Made by a program: the position numbers and the translations under genes. From Aphelidium insulamus (lineage: Eukaryota > Aphelidiomycota > Aphelidea > Aphelidiaceae), in assembly GCA_036784855.1 (NCBI GenBank), contig JAZDSV010000087.1, positions 1 through 37,413 of the forward strand: a stretch of 37,413 nucleotides of DNA, written 5' to 3'. Below are positions 20,501-31,644 of the stretch, piece after piece (within the stretch, counting starts at the first letter, position 1; every line of letters starts with the position of its first letter). The notes under the pieces were generated by a model. That model did no database searches, had not been told where the DNA came from, and worked only from the letters and a program-made list of their open reading frames with translations.

Positions 20501-21011
20501 TGGAGGCGCCACTTAAGGCAATCAAAGTCGAACTGGACACGCTGTCCATCTCCACGGTGCGCAAGCAAAAGTTAAAGGACACGCTGGCATCGCTGCAGAA
20601 ATCCTTTAGCGACGCCGACAAACTACTCAAGGCCGAACAGCTGAAATCCGCGGTGGAACGCATCAACACCATGATGAAGGCGAGCAAAGAACAGTTTTGG
20701 TGGCGCGATTCGACGGCATGGACGCCAAGACCATCACGGGCCTGGTGGCTCATGTGAAGAGTGTCGGCACCCGCGCCGCACTGATTGTGAATGTGGAGTC
20801 GACATCACGTGTCATGCACCACAGCTTTGTGCCCAAAAGCCTGGTGGGTAAAGGGCTGTCGGCGGTGGAGTGGACCAGTACAGTCAGCGAATTAGTCGGA
20901 GGCAAGCGTGGCGGCAAAGACGAGTCGGCACAGGGCAGCGGCGACAATGCTGCCCGTGTGCAGGATGCCGTGGATGCCGCAGCTGCATTTGCCAAACTGA
21001 GGCTGAGCTAA
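17595..21011 (+). CDS. AARS1: Alanyl-tRNA synthetase
   Basis: Class II enzyme charging tRNA-Ala and clearing mis-charged serine. Nine exons: 17595-17759, 17822-18010, 18144-18339, 18395-18939, 18986-19732, 19778-19918, 19974-20114, 20167-20279, 20325-21011, about 965 residues, eukaryotic cytosolic length. Catalytic region: [79 protein letters not shown]. Editing domain: [11 protein letters not shown] and EFCGGTH, with its zinc-ligand Cys and His. C-terminal C-Ala with [15 protein letters not shown]. Intron 18340-18394 has a GC donor (GCATGT), required to restore the invariant NFWEMGD. In the last exon the frame slips at the T run 20695-20698: EQ before and [11 protein letters not shown] after are both family-like but one base apart, probably a missing T. 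An ATG-less presequence-like extension precedes the start. It lies tandem with CTP synthase, 105 bp apart. Confidence 0.95.
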
Positions 21012-21116
21012 ACCTACTTCTATATCACACACACACACACAGAGAGAAAACAGAGAAAACAGAGAACAATAAACTGATCATTTCTCCTTCACCCACCAAA
21101 ACCAACGCCAACGAAA

Positions 21117-23170
21117 ATGACGCAGGCAGAAAAGCCCGTCAAGTACATTGTCGTGTGCGGCGGCGTAATTTCGGGCATTGGCAAGGGTGTCATCGCCTCG
21201 TCCACTGGGTTACTGATGAAGGCGTACGGCCTGCGCGTCACCGCCATCAAGATCGACCCGTATCTCAACATTGACGCGGGCACCATGTCGCCCCTGGACC
21301 ATGGCGAGGTGTTCGTGCTGGACGATGGCGGCGAGGTGGACCTGGACCTGGGCAACTATGAGCGCTTTCTGGACGTGACTCTTACACGCGACAACAACAT
21401 CACCACCGGCAAGATTTACCGCCAAGTGATCGAGAAGGAGCGTCGCGGAGACTACCTGGGCAAGACGGTGCAGGTTGTGCCGCACATTACCGACAGCATT
21501 CAGGAGTGGCTGGAACGCGTCGCCCGCTGTCCTGTGGACGATAGCGGCGAGCAGCCCGATGTCTGCATTGTGGAGGTATCTTAATGTATTATGTAATCTT
21601 GTACATTGCATATTGTGCTGTCTACTATGGACATGTACGCTATTGTGCTGCCAAGTACGATGTATGCGTTATGTCTACAGTTGTATACAGTTAACTTGTA
21701 TATGTTATGCAGGTTCATAGACTGCTCTTTGTACATACTTTATTAATCAAAATAGCTTGGGGGCACTGTGGGCGATATCGAGTCGGCACCGTTCGTGGAG
21801 GCCCTGCGACAGTTCCAGTTCCGCGTGGGGGCCGAAAACTTTTGCCTGATCATGGTGTCGCTGGTGCCGGTGGTGGGATCCGTCGGCGAACAAAAGACCA
21901 AGCCGACACAGGCGTGCGTGCGTGATTTGCGCGGTCTGGGCCTGTCGGCAGACCTGATCGCGTGTCGGAGTGCCGTGGCGCTAGAGACCGCCATCAAGAG
22001 CAAGATCTCCATGTTTTGCCACGTGCCTCCCGAGCAGGTGCTGGGCGTGCATGACTGTCAGTCCGTGTACCATGTGCCGTTCCTGCTGGCGGAGCAGGGG
22101 ATGGTGGCGGTGCTGGAGAAAAAGTTGAGGCTTGTCCGCCCAGAGTCGTCGCCATGGGGATCGGCCTTCTTTGAGCAGTGGGGACAGCTGGCTGACCGCT
22201 ACAATCGCACACATCTGGACGTCAAGATTGTGCTGGTCGGCAAGTACACCAACCTGCAAGACTCGTACATATCTGTGGTGAAGGCGCTGCAGCATGCGGC
22301 GCTCTCTGTCAACCGCAAGCTGGTACTGGAATGGGTGGAGGCGTCCAACCTGGAGCCTGAATGCAAAGTTGCCGACCCGCTTAAATATCACCAGGCATGG
22401 AAGCTTTTGTGTGGCAGCAGGTATGTTGCCTTCATGTCTTTGATTATATATTTTATGTAGCATGTATGATGTAGCGGCATCCTGGTCCCGGGTGGATTTG
22501 GAGAGCGCGGCACCGAGGGCAAGATTATTGCGGCGCAGTGGGCCCGCGAGAAGGGCATCCCGTACCTGGGAATATGCCTCGGTTTGCAGGTGGCAGTGAT
22601 TGAATTTGCTCGCCACGTCTGCAATCTATCAGGTGTGCGGATGATAACTGTGTTGTTTGTCTAACCTGTGATGATACAGATGCACACTCGGAAGAGTTTG
22701 CACCAGACACCACAAACAAGGTGGTTGTGTTCATGCCCGAGATATCGAAGACGCAAATGGGCGGCACTATGCGACTGGGGGCCAGGCGAACCATTTTCCC
22801 TGAGCGCAATCGCACCGAGTCCGTGATGCACAAGCTGTACCAGAGCGCCGATGTGATCATGGAGCGGCACCGGCACCGCTACGAAGTGAACCCAGACTAC
22901 GTGAGGCAGTTTGAGGAGAAGGGTATGAAGTTTGTGGGCGAGGACGAGTCGGCAATGCGTATGGAGATCCTGGAGCTGAAGGACCACCCGTTCTACGTCG
23001 CCACGCAGTACCACCCAGAGTACAAGTCGCGACCGTTGAAGCCTTCGCCCCCATTCCTCGGACTCATACTGGCCGCGTCAGGCCAGCTGACCGAGTACTT
23101 TTCGCAGCAGAGTGCTCTGACTGATCGCTCGAAAACTCCCATGCTGGGCCGCTATGCCGAGACGGATTGA
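21117..23170 (+). CDS. CTPS: CTP synthase
   Basis: Makes CTP from UTP, ATP and glutamine. Exons 21117-21575, 21756-22420, 22475-22632, 22680-23170 give 590 residues (human CTPS1 591). Synthetase domain: [20 protein letters not shown] with the P-loop, [60 protein letters not shown]. Glutaminase domain: [14 protein letters not shown], catalytic Cys in GICLGLQ, and His/Glu in [10 protein letters not shown]. All catalytic residues are in place. The first intron (180 nt) is long for the locus. The 5' leader holds a CA run and repeated GAGAAAACA units (21029-21066). No organelle signal. Confidence 0.97.
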
Positions 23171-23380
23171 GTCCAGATATTATTGGCTGGGGTAAACGCC
23201 ACTGATTAAAATGGGTCTACCTATTGTAATCTGCTGTGTCCTGTTTTTGTCCTTTTGCCTTGATGGATGACCATGTGACAGGAAGGCAGGAGAATACATC
23301 GGCGTACATTGTGTTGAGGCAATAGTGTGTGAGGGAAACAGAGAATATATATTAATCATCAGCCCTCAACTGCCACGGTT
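23171..23380. other. Intergenic, CTP synthase 3' flank
   Basis: No gene seen. The interval carries the CTP synthase 3' end and the upstream flank of tRNA-Val. Confidence 0.3.
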
Positions 23381-23454
23381 GCTTTCATGGTGTAGTTGGT
23401 TATCACATGAGTCTAACACACTCAAGGTCTCCAGTTCGAGCCTGGATGAAAGCA
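23381..23454 (+). tRNA. tRNA-Val (AAC)
   Basis: A full cloverleaf of 74 nt without intron. Acceptor GCTTTCA (23381-23387) pairs with TGAAAGC (23447-23453) and the discriminator is A (23454). The D arm carries the A-box (TGGTGTAGTTGG); the anticodon stem TGAGT/ACTCA encloses loop CTAACAC with anticodon AAC at 23415-23417; the T arm TCCAG-TTCGAGC-CTGGA holds the B-box. The D-arm and variable region closely resemble known eukaryotic tRNA-Val. AAC would be edited to IAC and read GTT, GTC and GTA. Confidence 0.95.
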
Positions 23455-23459
23455 TTTTT
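23455..23459 (+). terminator. RNA polymerase III terminator
   Basis: TTTTT directly after the tRNA discriminator base. Confidence 0.85.
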
Positions 23460-23822
23460 GTGAGCGAATGTTCTTTTTGTACTCATATCTCTGCAGCTCG
23501 TGCCAATACGCAAATGCAACTTATGGAAATGAACCACTATAATAAACTGTGTAAATGAACTTAATGGGTACCCATCTAATAAGCTTGGCCCTACGCAAGA
23601 TTACTCTTTGCTATGTAATGTAATAGTGAGTTATCTCATTGCTTCTCGCTGTAACTTCCTACTTCCTTTGTAGTTTCCTTTGTAGCCTTCTTACTTATTG
23701 AATGCCACTTATTGGCACTGTGCCAATGCGCGATGACACCAACAAGTCGTTACATAAGCAACTTTTACGATGCATGACCACATGCTGATTACTCACTATC
23801 GCACACAATCCAAAAAAGATAT
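23460..23822. other. Intergenic, tRNA to HeH gene
   Basis: AT-rich, no recognisable gene or repeat. It holds the promoter of the HeH/Src1 gene; an inverted pair of short TTTGTAG/CTTCCT blocks near 23655-23685 is the only local structure noticed. Confidence 0.3.
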
Positions 23823-25738
23823 ATGCTGGACGACGAATTCCTGGATGACGAGCTGGACCCGGCGCAGCTGACAATTGCCCGCCTCAAGACGGCGCTGGGG
23901 CAAGCGGACGTGGAGCTGCCCATGCGTCAGGAGAAGAAGCCGTTCTATGTAGAGCTGTTTCGGCGGCACATCAGCCGACGTCTGCCGCAGCTACGCGAGC
24001 AGAAGCGATCGCTGCGTCCCAGTGCCGCCGGCATAGTGTCCGTGTCGTCGCGTGGCTCGCCCATAGCGTCTGCCTCTGGGCCGGTATGCTGATATGGGTG
24101 TCTTTGTAATTATACGCACTGAGTAACCTCCAGGACTCGCCACCCGCCAACCCATTTCAGTCGGCATCCACTCCAGAGCCTGTACGCCGCCGCGCACCCA
24201 ACAAGCGGGTAAGTGGATATACATGCAGATATATATATATGTATTCCCACTCATTGCCTTCTGCTGCAGACATCATCGCCAACACCCGTACGACGCCGCG
24301 CAAATGATTCATCGCCACACCGCCGCAAGCCGTCCATCGAGCAGTTCTTGAACCGGGAAGCTTTCCCCATCGCGGGCTACGTCAACGCGGAGCAAATGTC
24401 CAAGTTAAAGTCCAGCACGGACCGGTCGAGTGGCAGGGCAGCTCCCTTGACAGTCTTGCGGAGATTCTCTGCCATTGTCGTCGGCGGTGCGCTGCTGTTG
24501 GCCGCGGCACAATTGCAGCGCTATCGCATGCTCCCGTACTGTGACCCGACTGTTGTGGATGCTTCATCGGCCGTGAACTCGGCCGCGCGCCCTGTAACCG
24601 TGCTTGGTCTGCCATACCCGCTGCCCGCGTGCCGCCCATGCCCGCCGCACGCATATTGCCACCCCAACAGTGCAGAGGTGACCGGATGCCACGAAGGCTA
24701 CATAAAGAAGGCGACGTGGTGGCCGTTCGACAGCCAGGACGTGTGCATCCCCGATGTGGAAAAGTATGCGCGCGCTGAACAATTGCTCAAGGAGGCTGTG
24801 GTGGTACTCAGTGAACACGTTGGACTGGTGGAGTGCGGTGAAAAGGTTGCGCGGCCGTTCCTGCGCGAGTCGGAACTGCGCGCCATTATTCGGCAAAACC
24901 ATGCAAGTTGACTATCGTTTTCTACAGGTGTATATATATATATATATATTCATTTCCCCGTAGGCACAGTGGAGCACTGCACGCTTCGACGACTACTGGA
25001 AGCTAATGTTGGATGAGCTGATGAAAGACAGCGAGGGGTTGGGCATTTTGCTGCGGGCTCACGGCGGCACATTTGAAATGTCCTCCCTGAGTCCCGCGTA
25101 CCCACTGCTGTGTCGCGTGACCATGTCGGTGACCAATTTCGGGTCCAGGCACAGCTGGGAGCTGGGCGGCATCTCCATGTCACTGCTGACCGCCTTCATA
25201 TCCTACTGGGCCTATTCCAGTGCGTGACAAGGGAGATGATATTTTGGACACACCATCTCACACACTGTTGATAGATCGCCGGGCGCGGCAAGAACAGGTA
25301 AAGACACTGGTGGACAGCGTGGTCTCCATGCTCGTAGACCAAGATGCAAGGTTTAAGCGCGGTGAAGACGGCGGATCTTCGGCGTTGTCTGTCACGCAGC
25401 TGCGAGACTTTTTTCTCATGTCGACGGTGCCGAATGCCAGCGAACGAGCACATCTGTGGGAGATCGTGCGGGAACAAGTGCTGCATAACAGCAGTGTGCG
25501 CGAAACGGCGATTCTAATTGAAGGTGAACAGCACGACGCCTGGCAGTGGATTGGGTCCTCGGCACTTCTCAGCCCGGATCGTCGAAAGCGTCCCACAACT
25601 GCCATGAAGTCGGTTCAGCCACCACCACCACTTCCCGACAGTCCCATGCCTTCGACTATTGGCAGAAGCAAGTCACCACCGAAACCTTCCTACAACGGAA
25701 CTACTGGTGGCAGCGGATCAATTTATCCTCGCTTGTGA
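23823..25738 (+). CDS. HeH/Man1-Src1 family inner nuclear membrane protein
   Basis: Relative of fungal Src1/Heh1 and animal MAN1/LEMD2, which tether chromatin and recruit ESCRT at the nuclear envelope. Exons 23823-24083, 24134-24208, 24270-24902, 24964-25219, 25275-25738 give 562 residues. Residues 10-52 form a HeH (LEM-like) motif, LTIARLKTALGQADVELPMR then FYVELFRRHI. A basic, Ser/Pro-rich linker with RRR clusters (nuclear import) follows. The first membrane span is in SAIVVGGALLLAAAQL (about residue 190). The lumenal part has paired cysteines (CRPCPPHAYCHPN, CHEGYIKKATWW). A second span is near LLTAFISYWAYS (about 400). The C-terminal nucleoplasmic Man1/Src1 domain is TLVDSVVSMLVDQDARF to WIGSSALL. 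Intron 24903-24963 uses a GC donor (GCAAGT). Confidence 0.9.
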
Positions 25739-25849
25739 CATGCGCAATAAGCAATTTATAGTACACTGACAACTGCACTGACAACATACAAATTTGTCGT
25801 ATTATTGTGGCACATAGCTTCTGCACCAGAGCCGTTTATATTATCACAG

Positions 25850-26710
25850 ATCACCACGCACACCTAGCCAAGGTGGTACCTTCATCTTGAACTACGACGT
25901 CATCGGATACGACCAGATCAGTTTTCACGCCAATAGTTCTCAGAAACGCGACCATCTCTATCAGGATTAGGAATGAGGAAATACGATTGTACGCCTTCCC
26001 GCTCGAATTAGACGGCAAGCTTACATTATAGATACGGCCACTGTCGCCTTGGTGAAGTTGCGAACATATCCCAATCGTCCGGCATATATATGTCGGGCAG
26101 TCGCTTATCATTTTAAGGTTGGCCACGTCGCATCGTTATGTGTATCCGTCATGGTCCGTATGTTGATATTCGTGTTTCGCTGTTCTAAAACGCCAATACG
26201 CTGAATCGTCAGGTTCCGTGCTGACCTCAATTCCATCTTTCGCACGGAGGACATCTTCAATCGTGGGGCCTGCCTAGATGGTGTCGAAGTTGTAGTAGGA
26301 AAACAATTTCTTGCCGATGGCGTTCAGATATTTGCGACGCGACATTTCGACACTAATCGTCTTGTACCGCCCGTTTTGTATACATTCCCTTGACTCATTC
26401 CGAGGAGAAGGACTGGAATGCGATGTAGAGCGGCTGTACGCGAGGGTGTCTGGCACCAAGACCACCAACAACATCTCCTCCGACTCACCCAGGCCGCTTA
26501 GTACCAGACTAGCTCTCAATGGCTCCCCATTAAGTTCGGAGGTGGTTTTGAAAACTTTGAGCGTAGAGGGAAGAATGTCCCTGAAGCAGCCTGTTTTGTC
26601 CTTATTCAGCTGAACTGATCCCTAAATTCGCTTATAGTGGCATCAGGTGACGTCCAAACATGATCGACGGAGGATTTGCGAAATGGCGTTCCATCCTGCT
26701 CCACCAGCAT
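25850..26710 (-). pseudogene. Broken Crinkler (CRN)-type effector relic
   Basis: In a 1.2-kb region without an intact gene, the minus strand shows several short coding-like pieces in order. The piece near 26450-26600 resembles the ubiquitin-like header of Crinkler/CRN proteins, including the signature GLGESEEMLLVVLVPD, preceded by a stretch of the kind that follows the first header strands. Pieces nearer 25900-26250 look like the remains of a C-terminal region that I cannot assign. The element is broken, with at least three breaks. Family resemblance is still readable, so it is not very old. Known: Crinklers occur in oomycetes, chytrids, Glomeromycota and scattered protists and often form large families with many pseudogenes. 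The assignment rests on pattern memory, hence modest confidence. Confidence 0.4.
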
Positions 26711-26969
26711 ATGCCAAATTCGCACTTGACCACTCGACATGCAGAGGTGCGGCTAAACTGTCTAGCAACAGTATCAACCAATCAGGATTACCGCCTGGAC
26801 CATCGCTTGAGATCCTCGGAGCATCTCCGCAGCTAGGGCTTACAACTTACAACTCACCAGCGTACAATGCATATATGTAAATATATCCAATGCAAATCAC
26901 TGATTTCATGTAATAATGAAAGTTCAACCATATTTTCTTGTTAGAGAGTGTGTGGAGTAGAAGACAACT
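26711..26969. other. Intergenic, nothing recognised
   Basis: Between the relic and the stop codon of the CSC1 gene. Short open stretches on the plus strand (26647-26880) have no family resemblance and less coding-like composition than neighbouring genes. Confidence 0.3.
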
Positions 26970-29751
26970 TTAAACTCGCTGCGGGCTGAGAGAGGCCTGG
27001 CTGTCAGAGGTATGCGCCCGTGTATCGTTTCGGCCACACTTTGACCAGTCGATGGCCAGAGCATCGATCGGTTTCATGTATTCGGGAAGCCATATGTCCT
27101 CCAGGTCTTCGACTAGCGCTGGATTGACGTATCGGTTGTAGCCGTCCTGGCGGTAAAAGTAGGACTCGTCGCGCTGCGTAACAACGGCAACATTGTCACT
27201 GGAACCATTGCCGCCGCGTTCTGCCATCTCAACAGCCGGCGGTGACTTTGGCTGCACATCTCCAAGTGCCGCTGGTGCGCTCGCGGTGCGTCTAGTCGTG
27301 TCTTCCGCGTATTCGAGAGGCAGATTTTGAGCGTATTGCTTCAACCACTTCTTGCAGTAGTAGCGCAGAATGACGGTGAGGAAGAGCAGCGGTATCACCA
27401 GAATGCCGGGAAGAACCGACTTCTTCAACGACAAGATTCCAATCAAAGTCAACTGGCACAGCAATACTCCCACAATGGTGATATCAAACAGCGACGGCCA
27501 CAAAGTGCCACCCGTCTCGTATGCCGGCGAGTACACATACAGCAGCTGATACTTGTACGCCAGATAGTACAGAGCAAACAGTAGTGCGGCAAACGGCGTG
27601 ATCAACGGCGCAATGATCGAGTAGACCAACGCAATGGTGAAGAATAGCGCCAACGGTGGGAAAGCGGAGTAGTACGACAGCGTCTGCTTCGAGTAGAACT
27701 CGGCTCGGGACCGCGGGGTCTTGTAAATGTACTTTTTGAATCGGTCAAACAGATAACGCGGGAGCTGCAGCAGTTCCATCGCAAATCCACTGAGCCCAAG
27801 TACAATATAATTGATGAAGAACGTGGCATTCTGGCTCATGTAGTTAACAATGAGCGCAATCTAAACGAGTAGTACCTTTGGCAGTTGCTGAGCCAATATG
27901 TTCACCACAGATGGCGGATTATTGATTATGTCGTTCAGTGACTTGAGAATGGTCCCTCCAAGGGTGAATACCAGCAGCACATTGAAGATGAGGAATAAGA
28001 AGCTGCACAAAGCATAAGCTGGTAATCATAATGCTACATGCACTACACTCACTATCGACTAAATGTTCGAATCTCCAAGTTGCTGAATGTTTTTGGCTTC
28101 TCAGCCTTGGTGATTGCTAGTACATCAGAACATGTTCGCTTACATAATCAAGTCACACACCATAAAGAATTGCAGGCAGGAGCGACATTAGCACAGCGGT
28201 CAACACAGTCGGCAGCACATTTTGAATAAGACTGCGAACTGACGGCGATGCATTGGCAATGCTTGACAGCCCCGGGATGATAGCCGACAAGTTCTCCAAA
28301 CTCGTAAGTGACACGATAAGCGCCACAGGAATCAGCCAAAAGAATGTCAGTGCAATCGTAGCCGCTGTGCCCAACAGTCCCACTATAAGTTGATACTTTT
28401 GACTGTGCTTGAGATGCGTCCAGATTATGTTACGCGGCTCTGGAGCCATGGTGGTGATGCACCGCAGCGGAGTCGAGTGCACCAGCACCTGCGATCCCTT
28501 AAGCGCGTCTTGCGTGTTCATCATGGTCATGAACGCTGTGTGAGTCTGGCCATAGTCATTAGTGTCGAGCTGACCGCGCAGGCGAAGGATTCGCGGCTTC
28601 AAGGTTTCTACTTTGCCGCCATAGTAGTCCAGAGCGTTGACTTTTGTGAAGAGCTTAAGGCGAGTGGTGGGCACATATTTACGGGGGAATGCTTTCCAAG
28701 ACGTTTGGCGACTCGCCCACACGATTCCACAATAAGCTCTTGGTGGCCTCGTCGTCTTGAGCACTGTTCAGCCACTCGTTGTCACCCGCTTTAGCTATTT
28801 CGGCTCGATGCTTCACCACATCGTTGGAGTAGGACACCAGGCTCTTTTCAAAATTCTTGAGATACTGGTTGTAGTGCTCCAGTTTGATTTCGACCTCGGG
28901 AATATTTCGATACACGTGCAATGCTTCGATAGCGCCAAATCCAAGCGTTTTAAAATCTACGCTTGTATAAGAGGCAGTAAGGGCGATAAATTGCAAGCAT
29001 ACATGTCTCCAGCGTGGCCTTGGTGCGCAACTCAGATGGCAACGAATCGATCATCAAAGTGCGTCCCACCTTGCTGTGCATAATACGGATGCGGTGTGCG
29101 TGATAAACTCTGATGTACAAGTAGTGCATGCGGTACAGGAACACGTAGACCATCAGGGATATAATCCACGCGCAGGCGCAATGCACCCAAAACAGTGAGC
29201 TGCCTTCCGCAATATTGCCCATCGAGAGCACATCCAGTCTGATTTTAAGCTGAGCACAGCGATGCAATAATGCACAGGTAGCACTTGACGTACCCTTGAA
29301 CAGTGGCATCACCTTGACCATTGGCATTAGTGGGAATCAGTACGAGCAGGCCCAAAATGCCGGTCATGACAAAGAAAACGCAAGAGTACTTGAGATACAT
29401 GAGCATGATGGTGGCATCACCTCCGATTATTGTGTCGATATCCTTGTCGTCCACACGATTGATTGCCGCCAGCCATCCGAGAAACCCCTTGGGCGCCGGT
29501 CGCACTTTACTCCTGCACGAGGCATTAACGATATATGTGGGAGTGCAGTGGCACATGAGTGATACGTACTGCGGTACGAATTGGGTCTTCGGCGAGTAGA
29601 CCTTGGGCCGCTTGCTGCGGACCAGCTCGAACACGCACAGACAGACCAGGACAATCAAGAGTGTCAGCGCAAACTGGATGAGCAGACCGGGCAGAGAGGA
29701 ATCCTCCGTGCTGCTGTTATTGTTCTCGGCGGGTGTGGTAGTGGCGGCCAT
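26970..29751 (-). CDS. CSC1: CSC1/TMEM63 (OSCA-like) mechanosensitive cation channel
   Basis: Hyperosmolality/stretch-gated channel of the TMEM16/TMC/OSCA superfamily. Exons 29751-29570, 29512-29294, 29238-29003, 28956-28161, 28116-28053, 28002-27876, 27830-26970, about 828 codons. Order: N-terminal span LLIQFALTLLIVLVCLCVFE, loop APKGFLGWLAAINRVDDKDI, then MYLKYSCVFFVMTGILGLLV, cytosolic RRM-like domain with TLMIDSLPSELRT and ETYFKTLGFGAIE, NALDYYGGKVETL, the DUF221/RSN1_7TM pore region (APEPRNIIWTHL, FFWLIPVALIVSLTSLENLS), FLFLIFNVLLVFTLGGTI, NATFFINYIVLGLSGFAMEL, and a 90-residue polar tail. The exon 4 frame slips by one at the G run 28683-28687 (C run in the gene): both sides match the family, which suggests one surplus base. 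The start at 29751 is the first ATG. Confidence 0.9.
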
Positions 29752-30382
29752 GTCGGCGGATATGTATGTACTTTTCGCCAATGCAAAAGTGAAAATGAAT
29801 CGAATTTGCTTATTGCGTCATTTGTCCTTCTTTCTTATCGCGGAAACAAAACGCGCTAAGTTTTCGCGTTAAGTGCATAATACATCGAGCTATATGTATA
29901 CACGGGATAAATTGATCATGTTTATGGCAAATATCCAACATTTATAGCTGCATAAGAGATTTGATGTTATACGTATGCTGTATAAATATTGAGATATGAT
30001 GCGCTCAAATATGTTGATTAAGACCACACTACACTGGCTGATTATATTAAGTAACTGGCTGGAGAACAGGCACGGTTTCTCCTGCCATTTGGAATTTTGC
30101 AACCCATTCAGGATGCGGAATAATGTTATGATGAGCCTAATATGAAGCTTATATTAATTATAATGTATCTGAATGAAGAAATAAGTTATCAAAGTTAACA
30201 GCTATTGTACAGGATGAATGTATTAACCGGACCTATATATGTAAAAGGTTCAACTTACTATGCAATACATAATTAAGCACGCGTGATCTGATTGGTCGGT
30301 GGGCAGCTTGAATTGATTAGACAACGCGCAAAATACGCTGCCTCCACCACTAATCTGTCAATTTCAACTGATTAATCCCACA
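29752..30382. promoter_or_regulatory. AT-rich divergent region, CSC1 / unknown gene
   Basis: 631 bp between start codons at 29751 (minus) and 30383 (plus), the longest gene-free promoter interval here. It is AT-rich with no coding resemblance. An inverted CCAAT box (ATTGG) lies at about 30291-30295, some 90 bp upstream of the plus-strand ATG, similar to the distance seen for the ankyrin gene. Confidence 0.4.
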
Positions 30383-31537
30383 ATGCCACCTGCAAAAGAT
30401 GGAGGTGACAATGGCGACGAGTACATGCCATCGGCACTGTTGCAAGTAGTCGGAATGCCGGAACTATCGTCGGATGAGCTGTCCACATTCCCAGTGCTGG
30501 AGATGGGCGAAGTGGCCGCAGCAAAATGCGTCGATGTCATTGACGCGAGCAGCGAGGAGCAGTTCACGCTCACGTCCTGCGAGTCACTGATACGCACTCA
30601 CATGGAGAACGGGACCGACCTGCTACTGGCACGTGTCATCACCGTTGACGAGGAGGACAACTTTTACTGCAACTACTACGCCGCCCACCGTTTCAACAAG
30701 CATCTGTTTCGCGTTGATCCCGCGCAGCCAGTACTCTACCGCATCGATCTCGAGAATGTAAGTAATATCTAAGTGTGTGCAAAGTTGATACATTGACGAT
30801 AACAACTTTCACAGCCCATGAATGGAATGCCAGTATATGGAGACGTCTACTACTACTGTGTGCGAGCGAACAAGCAGCCGCGGTTGAGCAAGGGCGGCAA
30901 TAATAATGGCGACCCGGTGGTATATGTGGCGCAGTATTTTGGCACGGATCGCGACTATCTGAACAGCGGTCGAGTGCGCAACATATTCAAGCAGAACGCG
31001 CTAACTACCGAAGACACTTTGATCTACACGCTTGCCACAGGCGGCAGCCATGAGCGACTGGTAAGTGACCCCACTGATCCAGAGTATCGTGCGTGCACGT
31101 TGGAACTCGCACTGAACAGAGGATCATCCACGTCGCTCGACGCGCGGCACTCGGCAGCAATGCAACAGATTGAGTTGCCTCTGACAGACTCTGTGTTACA
31201 ACAGGCCCCCATCAAACGATCGTCAGTGGGCGCTGGGCGCCGGCTTTGGAACAGGCTGCGCACGTCCAATTTGTCCTCGCTACTGGTACGCGGCGGGGAA
31301 TCGTCTGCGTCGTCGTCGGAATCATCCGATGCCGACTCGCCCGGCAGTCGGCAGCCGTCGCCACTCATGCTGAACGTGAGGCGCCTAATCACATCGCGCT
31401 CAATGACCGACTCTCCGTCACCGAAATCCGGCGCTATTCCCTTCTCAATCACCTTTCCCGTTGGCGAGTCCAACGACTGGGACCCCGTGGAGTTTATATC
31501 GGCGTATCGGGCACCGGTTCGTGCTAATCGAGCTTAG
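30383..31537 (+). CDS. Unrecognised protein with a conserved-looking globular N-terminal half
   Basis: Two exons, 30383-30757 and 30815-31537, 365 residues. I do not recognise the family. Residues 55-210 look globular and aromatic-rich: LLLARVITVDEEDNFYCNYY, RFNKHLFRVDPAQPVLYRID, VYGDVYYYCVRANK, VVYVAQYFGTDRDYL and RVRNIFKQNALTTEDTLIYT. The rest is a Ser-rich, probably disordered tail with runs such as SSASSSESSDADSPGS and potential proline-directed phosphosites. No signal peptide or membrane span. The intron (57 nt, GT-AG) joins LEN to PMNGMPVYG in frame. The ATG at 30383 is the first in the frame. The FYCNYY/VYYYC pattern recalls the BAH-like or beta-barrel folds only loosely. Its stop is 94 bp from that of the converging kinase gene. 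Confidence 0.8.
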
Positions 31538-31644
31538 CCAATGCACAGTAGCAATATATATTAAATTTTCAATGCATGCCAGTAGCGTCATGAATTCATA
31601 GCTCTACTTTATTTTCTGTTGCTAGTCCGTGCTAATCGCGCTTA
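31520..31644 (+). repeat. Imperfect 20-bp direct repeat spanning two stop codons
   Basis: Copies at about 31518-31537 and 31625-31644 share 18 of 20 bases around CGTGCTAATCG-GCTTA. The first copy holds the stop of the plus-strand unknown gene; the second, read on the minus strand, holds the stop of the kinase gene. It may be a small local duplication or coincidence. Confidence 0.6.

Noticed and set aside
20690-20705. Programmed frameshift in alanyl-tRNA synthetase
   Set aside because: No slippery heptamer or downstream structure is evident, and three other genes in the window show the same run-associated slip, so a sequence error is likelier.
21981-22616. A 211-codon minus-strand open frame across CTP synthase
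   Set aside because: Antisense shadow of a highly conserved enzyme, spanning one of its introns.
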